Below are positions 9,122-21,011 of a DNA stretch of 64,000 bases, one piece after another; the stretch's first letter is position 1, and each line of letters starts with the position of its first letter. The notes beneath the pieces are model-generated. The model ran no database searches, was not told the DNA's origin, and saw only the letters and a program-made list of their open reading frames with translations. Made by a program: the position numbers and the translations under genes. The DNA comes from an uncultured Collinsella sp. (GTDB lineage Bacteria > Actinomycetota > Coriobacteriia > Coriobacteriales > Coriobacteriaceae). The stretch is taken from positions 27,393 through 91,392 of the forward strand of contig CAKUBM010000007.1 of the NCBI GenBank assembly GCA_934643145.1, written 5' to 3'.

Positions 9122-9904
9122 TTAACGGGCGCAGGGCGTGCCAGCGCTCAGATGATTGATAAGACTTGCCTGGTAGGCGGCACCAAAGCCGTTGTCGATA
9201 TTGACGACCGAAACGCCGCTGGCGCAGGAGTTGAGCATGGCGAGCAGTGCGGCCATGCCACCAAAGCTCGCGCCGTAGCCCACGCTGGTAGGAACGGCGA
9301 TGACCGGACAGCTCACCAGACCGCCGACAACGCTCGCCAACGCGCCCTCCATGCCGGCGATGGCGATGACCACCTGTGCCTGGGCAAGTTCCTCGGCATG
9401 TGCGAGCAGGCGGTGCAGGCCGGCGACGCCTACGTCGTAGAGGCGGTCGACCTCGTTGCCATAGAATTCGGCCGTCAACGCGGCTTCCTCGGCGACGGGC
9501 AGGTCGCTCGTGCCGGCGCAGGCGACGACGATGCGTCCGTTGCCGGTAGGGGAGGGCTTGCCGCCCACGAGGGCGAGCTGTGCGTCCGGGACATATCCCA
9601 GGTCGATGCCGTTGTCGAGGAGCTCCGAGGTACGGGCTGCCTTTTCGGCGTCCACGCGCGTGACCAGTATGCGCTCCTGGCCGGCATTGCGCAGCGCCTC
9701 GATAATGGCGGCAATCTGCTCGGCGGTTTTGCCGGCACCGTAGACAACCTCGCCGGCTCCCTGGCGCACTCCGCGCGAAAGATCGAGCTGCGCAAAACCC
9801 AGATCGGCGGTTGGCGCCGTCTGGATGCGTGTGAGGGCGACTGCCGGGGCGACTGCTCCGTCGGCAACATCGCTCAGCAATTGCTCAAGATCTCGCTTAT
9901 CCAT
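9122..9904 (-). CDS. larB: Nickel-pincer cofactor biosynthesis protein LarB
   Basis: Carboxylates and hydrolyses nicotinic acid adenine dinucleotide to start pincer cofactor synthesis. The 260-aa protein has a PurE/AIR-carboxylase-like C-terminal half, with GTSDLPVAEEAALTAEFYG, GMEGALASVVGGLV and VGYGASFGG. The cysteine in NSCASG corresponds to the reactive Cys of LarB. The start is the ATG at 9904, preceded by AAGGGAA; an in-frame ATG further upstream lacks an RBS. It is the first gene of larB-larC-tetR, with a 10-base gap to larC. Confidence 0.93.
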   Translation of the reverse strand: MDKRDLEQLLSDVADGAVAPAVALTRIQTAPTADLGFAQLDLSRGVRQGAGEVVYGAGKTAEQIAAIIEALRNAGQERILVTRVDAEKAARTSELLDNGIDLGYVPDAQLALVGGKPSPTGNGRIVVACAGTSDLPVAEEAALTAEFYGNEVDRLYDVGVAGLHRLLAHAEELAQAQVVIAIAGMEGALASVVGGLVSCPVIAVPTSVGYGASFGGMAALLAMLNSCASGVSVVNIDNGFGAAYQASLINHLSAGTPCAR

Positions 9905-9948
9905 ATATGTTCCCTTCGACGGCGCAAAGTCTAGCACTCAAAGGGTAT

Positions 9949-9982
9949 GTTTCCGAACACAAAGACAAAATTGTTCGGAAAC
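9949..9982. promoter_or_regulatory. Inverted repeat between serB and larB
   Basis: GTTTCCGAACA and TGTTCGGAAAC are perfect 11-bp complements separated by 12 bases. It may be an operator for larB (for example of the TetR protein) or the end of the serB transcript. Confidence 0.5.
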
Positions 9983-10018
9983 TATAGGACAGACTGATTC
10001 AATTGTTAGACGGATCGA

Positions 10019-10654
10019 CTAGTCACGCAGGATGATGTCCATGGCGAGCATCAGGTTGCGTTCGTCGATGGTAAACGGGGCGGCTTCGCGTGTCTTGGGC
10101 TTGGCGCAAAACGCGATGCCCGTGCCCGCGGCCTGAATCATGGGGATATCGTTGGCGCCGTCGCCGATCGCGACCGTGTGTGCCATGTCGACGCCGCACT
10201 CAACCGCCCAATCCAGCAGCTGGATGAGCTTGGACTCCTTGGTCACAATGTCTGCCGCTAGCTTACCGGTGAGCTTGCCGTCCATGACCTCCAGGCGGTT
10301 AGCGAGGCAAAAGTCGATGCCCGCGGCAGCCACGATCTTGTCGGCGACCTCGTGGAAGCCACCGCTTACCACGCCGACCTTCCATCCCTTGCTGTGCGCC
10401 GAGCGCACAAGCTCCAGCGCGCCGGGGGTAAACGTCACGCGCGCAAAGGTGCGCTCGAACACGCTCTCATCCAAGCCGGCAAGCAGCCCTACGCGTTCCT
10501 CGAGCGCCTGCTTAAAGTCAAGCTCGCCGCGCATGGCGCGCTCGGTGATCTGCGCAACTTGCTCGCCCACGCCGGCCTCCTCGCCCAACAGGTCGATGAC
10601 CTCCTGGTTGATGAGCGTGGAGTCGATATCCATAACGATGAGGCGTGCAGTCAT
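10019..10654 (-). CDS. serB: Phosphoserine phosphatase
   Basis: HAD-family phosphatase for the last step of serine synthesis. 211 aa from the ATG at 10654, which has GGAAAGG upstream; a longer frame extends 45 bases further without support. Motif I is MDIDSTLIN, motif II VVSGGFHE, motif III the lysine around TKESK, motif IV GDGANDIPM. There is no N-terminal ACT domain. It stands divergent from aspS; 10655-10910 should hold both promoters. Confidence 0.93.
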   Translation of the reverse strand: MTARLIVMDIDSTLINQEVIDLLGEEAGVGEQVAQITERAMRGELDFKQALEERVGLLAGLDESVFERTFARVTFTPGALELVRSAHSKGWKVGVVSGGFHEVADKIVAAAGIDFCLANRLEVMDGKLTGKLAADIVTKESKLIQLLDWAVECGVDMAHTVAIGDGANDIPMIQAAGTGIAFCAKPKTREAAPFTIDERNLMLAMDIILRD

Positions 10655-10910
10655 GGCGGGCCTTTCCGAGTGCAGTTGTATTGGGGCACATTGTCGCACG
10701 TGGCGCGCCTTGGCGACGGCCGCGGTGCGTCAATTGTTTCGTCTCCGTCAAGTCTTTGGGCAGGAGCCACTTTTACGCGGCACATCGGCACAGGTGCGAT
10801 AAGATAGAACGCCATGTCTGGCTGCGCGGTTTACGCAGGCTGGGCAAATCTGTACGACGCCGCCCGGAACGACACGGGGCGGCACAGATCCATAAAGGAG
10901 GATCACTGGT

Positions 10911-12698
10911 ATGAGCCAGACCCGTCCCATCGACGAGCATTCCATGCACACCCGTACCTGCGGCGAGCTTCGCCGCGAGAACGTGGGCGAAGAGGTCACC
11001 CTCACCGGTTGGGTGAGCCGTCGCCGCGACCACGGCGGCCTTATCTTCTGCGACCTTCGCGACCGTGAGGGCATCACGCAGCTCACCTTCGACCCCGAGC
11101 ACTCCGACGGCGATGCCTTTAAGATCGCCGAGACCATGCGTCCCGAGTGGCCTATCAAGATCCACGGCGTCGTGCGCGCCCGTGGCGAGGAGACCACCAA
11201 CACCAAGCTCGCGACCGGCGAGATCGAGGTCCTGACCGATCATGCCGAGGTGCTCAACACGTCCGTCACCCCGCCGTTCCAGATCGAGGACGGCATCGAG
11301 ACCAGCGAGGACACCCGCCTGCGCTATCGCTATCTGGACCTCCGCCGTCCCGAGATGATGGCCAACCTCAAGCTGCGCTCCGACTTTACCTTTGCCATTC
11401 GCGAGGCGCTACACAACCGTGAGTTCATGGAGGTCGAGACGCCCTCCCTGTTCAAGTCCACTCCCGAGGGCGCCCGCGACTTCATCGTCCCCAGCCGCAT
11501 CCAGCCGGGCAACTTCTACGCCCTGCCGCAGTCCCCGCAGCTTCTGAAGCAGCTGCTCATGGTCGGTGGCGTCGAGCGCTACTACCAGGTTGCCAAGTGC
11601 TTCCGCGACGAGGACCTGCGTGCCGACCGTCAGCCCGAGTTCACCCAGGTCGATATCGAGATGTCCTTCGTGGACCAGAATGATGTCATGAGCGCGCTCG
11701 AAGAGGTTCTTGCCGATGCCTTCGGTCGCATGGGTGTCGAGATGCCCACGCCGCTGCGTCGCATGAACTACTGGGAGGCCATGGACACCTATGGCTCCGA
11801 CAAGCCCGATACCCGCTATGGCATGCACTTGGTCGACCTGACCGACATCTTTGCCAACTCCAAGTTCAAGGTCTTTGCGACTGCCGCGAACGAGGAGGGT
11901 TCTGTCGTCAAGGCCATCAACGCCAAGGGCGCCGGTGCCTGGGCACGTGCCAAGATCGATAAGCTTGCCGGCGTGGCCTCCACGTTTGGCGCCAAGGGTC
12001 TGGCCTGGATCGCTTTTCGCGAGGACGGCTCCATCAACAGCCCCATCGTCAAGTTCTTCTCGGACGAGGAGATGGCCGCTCTGCGCGAGCGCATGGACGT
12101 CGAGCCCGGCGACCTTGTGATGTTCGCCGCCGGCCCGCGCCTGCTTTCTGACGAGATTCTGGGCGGCATGCGTTCCCACATGGCCAACGCGCTCGAGATC
12201 AAGCGCGAGGGCCACGACTTCCTGTGGGTCGTCAACTTCCCGCTGTTCCACTGGGATGAGGACCGCAAGGCCTATGCAGCCGAGCATCAGCCCTTTACTC
12301 TGCCGACCGAGACCGACATCGCCAAGATCGAGGCCGACCCGTTGGCAGCCGGTTCGTGCACCTACGACTTTGTCATGGACGGCTTTGAGGCCGGCGGCGG
12401 CGGTATGCGTATCCACAACGCCGAGATGCAGATGTCCATGCTCAAGCTCCTGGGCTTTACCGAGGAGCGCGCCGAGTCGCAGTTCGGCTTCCTCATGGAG
12501 GCCCTCAAGTTTGGTGCGCCCCCGATGGGCGGTTTCGCTCTGGGCCTGGACCGCGTGTGCATGCTGCTCACCGGTTCCGACTCCATCCGCGACGTCATGG
12601 CGTTCCCCAAGACGGCCAGCGGCTCCGACCTTATGTCGGGTGCTCCGAGTGCCGTTAGTGGCGCCCAGCTCAAGGACGTCAGCCTGCGCCTGATGTAG
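10911..12698 (+). CDS. aspS: Aspartyl-tRNA synthetase
   Basis: Bacterial-type AspRS, 595 aa: OB-fold anticodon domain (about 15-110), class II core with FRDEDLRADRQPEFTQVD (motif 2), an inserted GAD domain (about 300-410), and motif 3 GFALGLDRVCMLL. RBS AAAGGAGG is 9 bases before the ATG. In the anticodon domain the sequence reads RRRDHGG; the histidine sits where strictly discriminating enzymes such as E. coli AspRS have leucine. That suggests it may also charge tRNA-Asn, to be followed by GatCAB amidation. Confidence 0.96.
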   Translation: MSQTRPIDEHSMHTRTCGELRRENVGEEVTLTGWVSRRRDHGGLIFCDLRDREGITQLTFDPEHSDGDAFKIAETMRPEWPIKIHGVVRARGEETTNTKLATGEIEVLTDHAEVLNTSVTPPFQIEDGIETSEDTRLRYRYLDLRRPEMMANLKLRSDFTFAIREALHNREFMEVETPSLFKSTPEGARDFIVPSRIQPGNFYALPQSPQLLKQLLMVGGVERYYQVAKCFRDEDLRADRQPEFTQVDIEMSFVDQNDVMSALEEVLADAFGRMGVEMPTPLRRMNYWEAMDTYGSDKPDTRYGMHLVDLTDIFANSKFKVFATAANEEGSVVKAINAKGAGAWARAKIDKLAGVASTFGAKGLAWIAFREDGSINSPIVKFFSDEEMAALRERMDVEPGDLVMFAAGPRLLSDEILGGMRSHMANALEIKREGHDFLWVVNFPLFHWDEDRKAYAAEHQPFTLPTETDIAKIEADPLAAGSCTYDFVMDGFEAGGGGMRIHNAEMQMSMLKLLGFTEERAESQFGFLMEALKFGAPPMGGFALGLDRVCMLLTGSDSIRDVMAFPKTASGSDLMSGAPSAVSGAQLKDVSLRLM

Positions 12699-12722
12699 GC
12701 GAGTGGCTGCATATTGCCTGTA

Positions 12723-12757
12723 ACGAGGGAAGGACGTGTGCCTTCCCTCGTTTTTTA
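12723..12757 (+). terminator. Intrinsic terminator of aspS
   Basis: A perfect 11-bp stem (ACGAGGGAAGG with CCTTCCCTCGT) and a 7-base loop are followed by TTTTTT. Confidence 0.92.
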
Positions 12758-12795
12758 TGCGCCGAGGTTGCGAGGGCTTGGGATGACCGGGCGTC

Positions 12796-12997
12796 GCGGA
12801 AAGTGCGACCCGGAATCTGCGTCCAGAACGGGTCGCGCTTTCCCAAAGGGGGTCCTCCGGGAAAGCGCGACCCAGAATTCGGCAAAATAATGGGGCACAG
12901 TTTCCGGTTGAGCTGTCTAACGGAAACTGTGCCCCAGAATGAGCGCTCAAAACGGGACAGGCTTTCCGCAACAACTGTCTGGCGGAAAGCCTGTCCT
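12796..12997. repeat. Array of three related palindromes between aspS and the ebg repressor
   Basis: Seven arms occur in a row. Arms at 12796-12811 and 12859-12873 both can pair with 12830-12844 (core GCGCTTTCCC). 12891-12906 pairs perfectly with 12921-12936 (16 bp, TGGGGCACAGTTTCCG). 12954-12969 pairs with 12982-12997 (15 of 16). Each stem retains TTTCC next to the loop, two loops share CTGTCT, and linkers of the form GAAT...AAAA join the hairpins. No gene lies here. Confidence 0.85.
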
Positions 12998-13003
12998 AGT
13001 TTC

Positions 13004-14020
13004 TTATAGCGAGTCTCTCTGGATTAGTTGCATGTGCATCACGGAGGTGGTGGGCTCGGCACCCTTGATCATGTCGAGCGCAATGTTGGCGGCCATGTGG
13101 CCTTCTTCGCGCAGGGGCTGGCGGACGGTCGTGAGCGCGGGGACGCAGCGCGTCGCAATCTCGTGATCGTCGAAGCCGACGACAGAAACGTCCGCCGGAA
13201 CGGATAGGCCTGCCTCGTTGAGTGCGGTGATGACGCCAGCCGCGATACGGTCCGATCCGCAGAGCACGCCATCGAAAGCAATCTCGCGCGCGAGGATCTG
13301 GCGCATGGCCTGATAGCCGTCTCCGCTGTTCCAGCCGGTATAGATAACGTTTGCGTCTGGGAGGTCTTCGCCCAAGACGGCGCGGTAGCCGCGCAGGCGG
13401 TCAACAACAGCGGGGTTGTCTTGCGGTCCCAGCACGGCGACGATATCTTTGCGCTCGCGCTCCTTCATGGCGTGTGCCGCAAAGCGTCCGCCCTCTTCGT
13501 CGTCAGAGTAGACCGTCGAGAACACATCGCGATAGGGGTGGCCCTCGAGCTGGCCGCACAACACGGTGGGTACGCCCAGCTCGCGCAGCACCTCGAGCAG
13601 CTCGCTGCCCTTGTAGGGGGAGACGTCGATCACGGCGTCGAACGAGCGGCGCTCAAAGTGCTCGCGTGCGCGGTTGCGCTCATGCGTAGAAGACGCCTGC
13701 AAGATAACGGGCAGATAGGATGACTCCGACAGTTCCTCGGTAATGCCGCTCAAAAACTCGCTATAGGTGGGGTCGCTGAAGAGTTCACTCAGGGGCTCGG
13801 TCACGAGCACGGCGATGATTTCCGTGCGTCCGACAGCGAGCGCTCGGCCACGAGCGTTGGGGACAAAATTGACTTCCTTGGCCGCCGCGCGGACGCGCTT
13901 TTTGGTTTCCTCGCTAATGCGGGGCGAATCGTTGAGGGCGCGCGATGCCGTGGAGCGCGACACGCCGGCAGCTGCGGCAACCTCGGCAAGCGTAGGTGCG
14001 GTGCGAACTGGTTGGGTCAT
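13004..14020 (-). CDS. ebgR: LacI family repressor, EbgR-like
   Basis: 338 aa. The N-terminal HTH (about 9-35) contains AEVAAAAGVSRSTASRALND; a periplasmic-binding-protein-like sugar domain follows. It is divergent from ebgA, and the shared intergenic region has three copies of ACAACCGGTTGCAC, a typical LacI-type palindrome (core CAACCGGTTG). It therefore most likely represses ebgA-ebgC and itself, with a galactoside inducer. RBS CAGGAG precedes the ATG. Confidence 0.88.
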   Translation of the reverse strand: MTQPVRTAPTLAEVAAAAGVSRSTASRALNDSPRISEETKKRVRAAAKEVNFVPNARGRALAVGRTEIIAVLVTEPLSELFSDPTYSEFLSGITEELSESSYLPVILQASSTHERNRAREHFERRSFDAVIDVSPYKGSELLEVLRELGVPTVLCGQLEGHPYRDVFSTVYSDDEEGGRFAAHAMKERERKDIVAVLGPQDNPAVVDRLRGYRAVLGEDLPDANVIYTGWNSGDGYQAMRQILAREIAFDGVLCGSDRIAAGVITALNEAGLSVPADVSVVGFDDHEIATRCVPALTTVRQPLREEGHMAANIALDMIKGAEPTTSVMHMQLIQRDSL

Positions 14021-14263
14021 GGCGTCTCCTGGAAAATGCGGTCGATGTTGTCACTGATACGGGCTGGTGCGGATACAGCTTACTATAGTGCACCTGAACA
14101 GCGTTCATGATATCCGGTGACCGGTGTCGTTTTGCAACCATGCCGCAATCGAATACGTTTCGTGTGGGTGAGATATCAGCGGGCGTGGCGGTTGCCTACG
14201 GGCTTAAGAACGATGTTTTGCGCTGAGTTTCGATACTCAGGGTGACATAAGTGTCGCGGTTGT

Positions 14264-14364
14264 ACAACCGGTTGCACCGTTAATCCGGACAAATCGACCG
14301 TTCAGCGGACAACCGGTTGCACAGTTTTTTGCATCGCCCGTAAGATAAGGACAACCGGTTGCAC
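14264..14364 (+). promoter_or_regulatory. Three LacI-type operators and the ebgA promoter
   Basis: Identical 14-mers ACAACCGGTTGCAC lie at 14264-14277, 14309-14322 and 14351-14364. TTGCAC inside the second copy (14317-14322) is a likely -35, 18 bases before TAAGAT (14341-14346). The third operator directly follows the -10. The spacings of 45 and 42 bases are near four helical turns. Confidence 0.85.
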
Positions 14365-14381
14365 AAGAATCACTACGATGA

Positions 14382-17405
<3,024 letters not shown>

Positions 17406-17408
17406 GCC

Positions 17409-17864
17409 ATGCATGTCTTTAACTCGCGCGCCGATTTCGACGCTCAGATGAAGTCCGTCAAGAAGTGGATGCGCACCGGCCAGGCGCTCGATGGTGTTGC
17501 CGACCTACAGCACGACGTGGCTTACTCCATCGGCGACTCGTTGGTTTACTGGTGGGTCTATGCCCGCGAGGCCGCAACCGCCGACCTGGTCGGTCACCGT
17601 CGCTACCATGCCGTGCTCGCTCCGCTCGACGGCGACCTGACCGTCGAGGTTGCCCCCAAGGCAGGCCTCACCTGCACCCGCGCTTACAGCGATATCGATG
17701 ATCGCGAGCGCTTTGAGGGGGCGGGGGAGACCGTGACGATTCCCGCCGGCGGCGTTGCCGTCGTCGAAATTGACGAGGCCTACCGTGTCGTGGCCGATGC
17801 CGCGGATCCCCGCGTCGTGGTACTGCACGTGACGGTTGAAGGTTATTCCTTCCCCAACAAGTAG
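17409..17864 (+). CDS. ebgC: EbgC / YhcH-YjgK-YiaL family protein
   Basis: 151-aa cupin-fold protein, same length as E. coli EbgC, the beta subunit needed for full activity of the EbgA enzyme. It starts 3 bases after the ebgA stop, with the RBS AAGGAGG overlapping the end of ebgA, so the two are co-translated. Conserved cupin positions include the segment HRRYHAVLAPLDG and VVLHVTVEGYSF near the C-terminus. Confidence 0.88.
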   Translation: MHVFNSRADFDAQMKSVKKWMRTGQALDGVADLQHDVAYSIGDSLVYWWVYAREAATADLVGHRRYHAVLAPLDGDLTVEVAPKAGLTCTRAYSDIDDRERFEGAGETVTIPAGGVAVVEIDEAYRVVADAADPRVVVLHVTVEGYSFPNK

Positions 17865-17897
17865 TATTCGTCCGTTTGGACGTTTGCTTCGCGCCGT

Positions 17898-17985
17898 TAA
17901 GGGGGATGGCTTTGTTGACTCCCTTTTCCCCATTCCCCTTAGCAGGTGCGCCGTCCGTGTTTGCACTTGCAGGTCGGACGGTTTT
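17898..17985 (+). terminator. Two hairpins after ebgC
   Basis: TAAGGGGGATGG pairs with CCATTCCCCTTA over a 20-base loop. A second hairpin, CCGTCCG with CGGACGG, is followed by TTTT and is the likelier terminator. Confidence 0.6.
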
Positions 17986-18005
17986 AGATGACATTTAATA
18001 GATGA

Positions 18006-19481
<1,476 letters not shown>

Positions 19482-19529
19482 CGGCTAGGATTAATCTACG
19501 GCTGTGGAATAAATCGATTCCCTTTCCTA

Positions 19530-19556
19530 AGGAGGGGCCTTACGAGGCCCCTCCTT
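19530..19556 (+). terminator. Intrinsic terminator of the APC permease
   Basis: AGGAGGGGCC pairs with GGCCCCTCCT across a 6-base loop, then TTTTG. Confidence 0.9.
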
Positions 19557-19584
19557 TTGTGCTTTGGGACATGGTTTTGGACCC

Positions 19585-19806
19585 CGTGGTCAAAAAATGC
19601 CAAATATGAGTACTGTTGCAAAAGAGGTGTCATATTTTTCGGCCTGCTCTGAGCGAAAATGGGCTCAAAATCAATTTATCTAACCCCCTTTAAAGGGCGT
19701 TTGACGGCTTTCAACCTCTTCGAATCGCTCAAATTAGGCAATTTGCTCTCGATTTTGCTGCTACTAAATTGGTGACAGTACTCATATTTGCCACTTTTTG
19801 CCCACG
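19585..19806. repeat. 222-bp element with 32-bp terminal inverted repeats
   Basis: 19585-19616 and 19775-19806 are imperfect inverted repeats with about 28 of 32 matches, sharing CAAATATGAGTACTGT at their inner ends. The AT-rich interior has no open frame. It resembles a non-autonomous mobile element. It fills most of the stretch between the permease and the HPr-like gene. Confidence 0.7.
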
Positions 19807-19902
19807 AGGTGTTCAGAGGAGCTCTCGACAAGCATCTAACGCTACAATAGCTACCACGTGGCTGGGTTTGCCGGCCGAATGTGCGATGTCGTGGGAGGGG
19901 AC

Positions 19903-20151
19903 ATGGTCGAGTTTACAAAGACGATTAAAGATCCGTTGGGATTACATGCCCGCCCGGTTGCGCTGCTCTATGACATCATTGCCAAGCATCGTAGCGACGT
20001 GTCAGTCAGTATCGGCGATCGCCACACGGATGGCCGCGACGTTATAGGGCTCATGGCACTCTGCGGCGAATGTGGCGAAGACGTCGTGTTCCGCGTTTCG
20101 GGTGTGGATGAGGCCTCCTGCGTCACGTCGATCAGAAACCTCTCGCTTTAA
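19903..20151 (+). CDS. HPr-like phosphocarrier with Asp at position 46
   Basis: 83 aa. From the ATG at 19903 (RBS GGAGG, 4 bases away) the phosphorylation site falls exactly at His15 (GLHARPVAL), as in PTS HPr. The regulatory Ser46 is replaced by Asp46 (GRDVIGLMAL). Negative charge there mimics HPr kinase phosphorylation in classical HPr. No PTS enzyme I or HPr kinase is nearby. It may be a normal PTS carrier of a lineage lacking Ser46 regulation, or a specialised paralogue. Confidence 0.85.
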   Translation: MVEFTKTIKDPLGLHARPVALLYDIIAKHRSDVSVSIGDRHTDGRDVIGLMALCGECGEDVVFRVSGVDEASCVTSIRNLSL

Positions 20152-20205
20152 CCTCAACAATGTGACAAAGGGGCAGTCCCCTCTGTTGCATAAATTGGTA
20201 TCAAT

Positions 20206-20244
20206 AGGCACTGCAAAGAGACGGTCTTTGCGGTGCCTTTGTTT
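20206..20244 (+). terminator. Intrinsic terminator after the HPr-like gene
   Basis: AGGCACTGCAAAGA pairs with TCTTTGCGGTGCCT (one mismatch), followed by TTGTTT. Confidence 0.8.
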
Positions 20245-20286
20245 CGTATAGGAAACTTTTTCGAAATCTGAATGGGGACCCTTTCC

Positions 20287-20341
20287 AAAAAGTTAACCAC
20301 GTGTTAGTTTACTAAAGCGAACATAGGCGTGGTTAACTTTT
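20287..20341. promoter_or_regulatory. Inverted repeat upstream of feoA
   Basis: AAAAGTTAACCACG and CGTGGTTAACTTTT are perfect 14-bp complements enclosing about 26 bases that include the small palindrome TTAGTTTACTAA. It sits in the feoA promoter region and may be an operator or a leader hairpin. Confidence 0.5.
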
Positions 20342-20384
20342 ACTGCGTCGATGTTGAGGACGAACTGACGTAAGGAGCTCACTC

Positions 20385-20627
20385 ATGTCTTGCGGACCGC
20401 AGATGCCGGCTATGCCGCTTTCGATGGTAAAAGCGGGCGAAACCGTGCGCGTGTCTCGGGTAAAGGGCAATGAGGACATGAAGCACCACCTCAAGGACCT
20501 CGGCTTTGTCGAAGGCAGCGAGATCCACGTGGTGAGCTCGAGTGGCGCTAACATCATCGTCACCGTGCTGGGCGCACGCTTTGGCATCGATTCCAAGGTC
20601 GCCATGCACATCATGACCGTCGGTTAG
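20385..20627 (+). CDS. feoA: FeoA domain protein 1
   Basis: 80-aa SH3-like FeoA protein, a small cytosolic partner of the ferrous transporter FeoB. MVKAGETVRVSRVKG is followed by LKDLGFVEGSEI, the standard family pattern. RBS TAAGGAG precedes the ATG. It is first in feoA-feoA-feoB. The N-terminus MSCGPQMPAMPL is an extension with one Cys. Confidence 0.9.
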   Translation: MSCGPQMPAMPLSMVKAGETVRVSRVKGNEDMKHHLKDLGFVEGSEIHVVSSSGANIIVTVLGARFGIDSKVAMHIMTVG

Positions 20628-20666
20628 TTCGCAGCATTTCATAAAAGCCGAAAGGGGGACGAGAAA

Positions 20667-20888
20667 ATGAAGACGTTGGGTGACGTTAAGGTGGGCGAGA
20701 GCTCCACCATCGTCAAGCTTCACGGTGAGGGTGCGCTTCGCCGCCACCTTATGGACCTGGGGCTCATCAAGGGCACTTCGTTCAAGGTCGTGAAGGTTGC
20801 ACCGCTCGGTGATCCGGTCGAGATCAACGTGCGCGGCTACGAGCTTTCCATCCGCAAGGAGGAGGCCGCCGTCGTCGAGGTTCAGTAA
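20667..20888 (+). CDS. feoA: FeoA domain protein 2
   Basis: 73-aa second FeoA, 39 bases after the first, with AAAGGGGG upstream. Pattern: VGESSTIVKLHGEG, RRHLMDLGLIKGTSF, and the C-terminal YELSIRKEEAAVVEV. Tandem FeoA genes before FeoB are common in Gram-positive anaerobes. Confidence 0.9.
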   Translation: MKTLGDVKVGESSTIVKLHGEGALRRHLMDLGLIKGTSFKVVKVAPLGDPVEINVRGYELSIRKEEAAVVEVQ

Positions 20889-20919
20889 GGACTCGCGGCG
20901 CATATTTCTGCAGATAAAG

Positions 20920-20938
20920 TTAGGTTTTTCTAACTTAA
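20920..20938 (+). promoter_or_regulatory. DtxR/IdeR-like iron box before feoB
   Basis: TTAGGTTTTTCTAACTTAA matches 15 of 19 positions of the DtxR/IdeR consensus palindrome TTAGGTTAGCCTAACCTAA. It lies in the 123-base gap before feoB, so feoB may have its own iron-responsive promoter. Confidence 0.6.
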
Positions 20939-21011
20939 TGCAGCAACTTTGAAGCACATTATCCAGCCTGCGCGGAGAAAGCAGCGCAGGCACACAAGGA
21001 AGAAGGATTGA

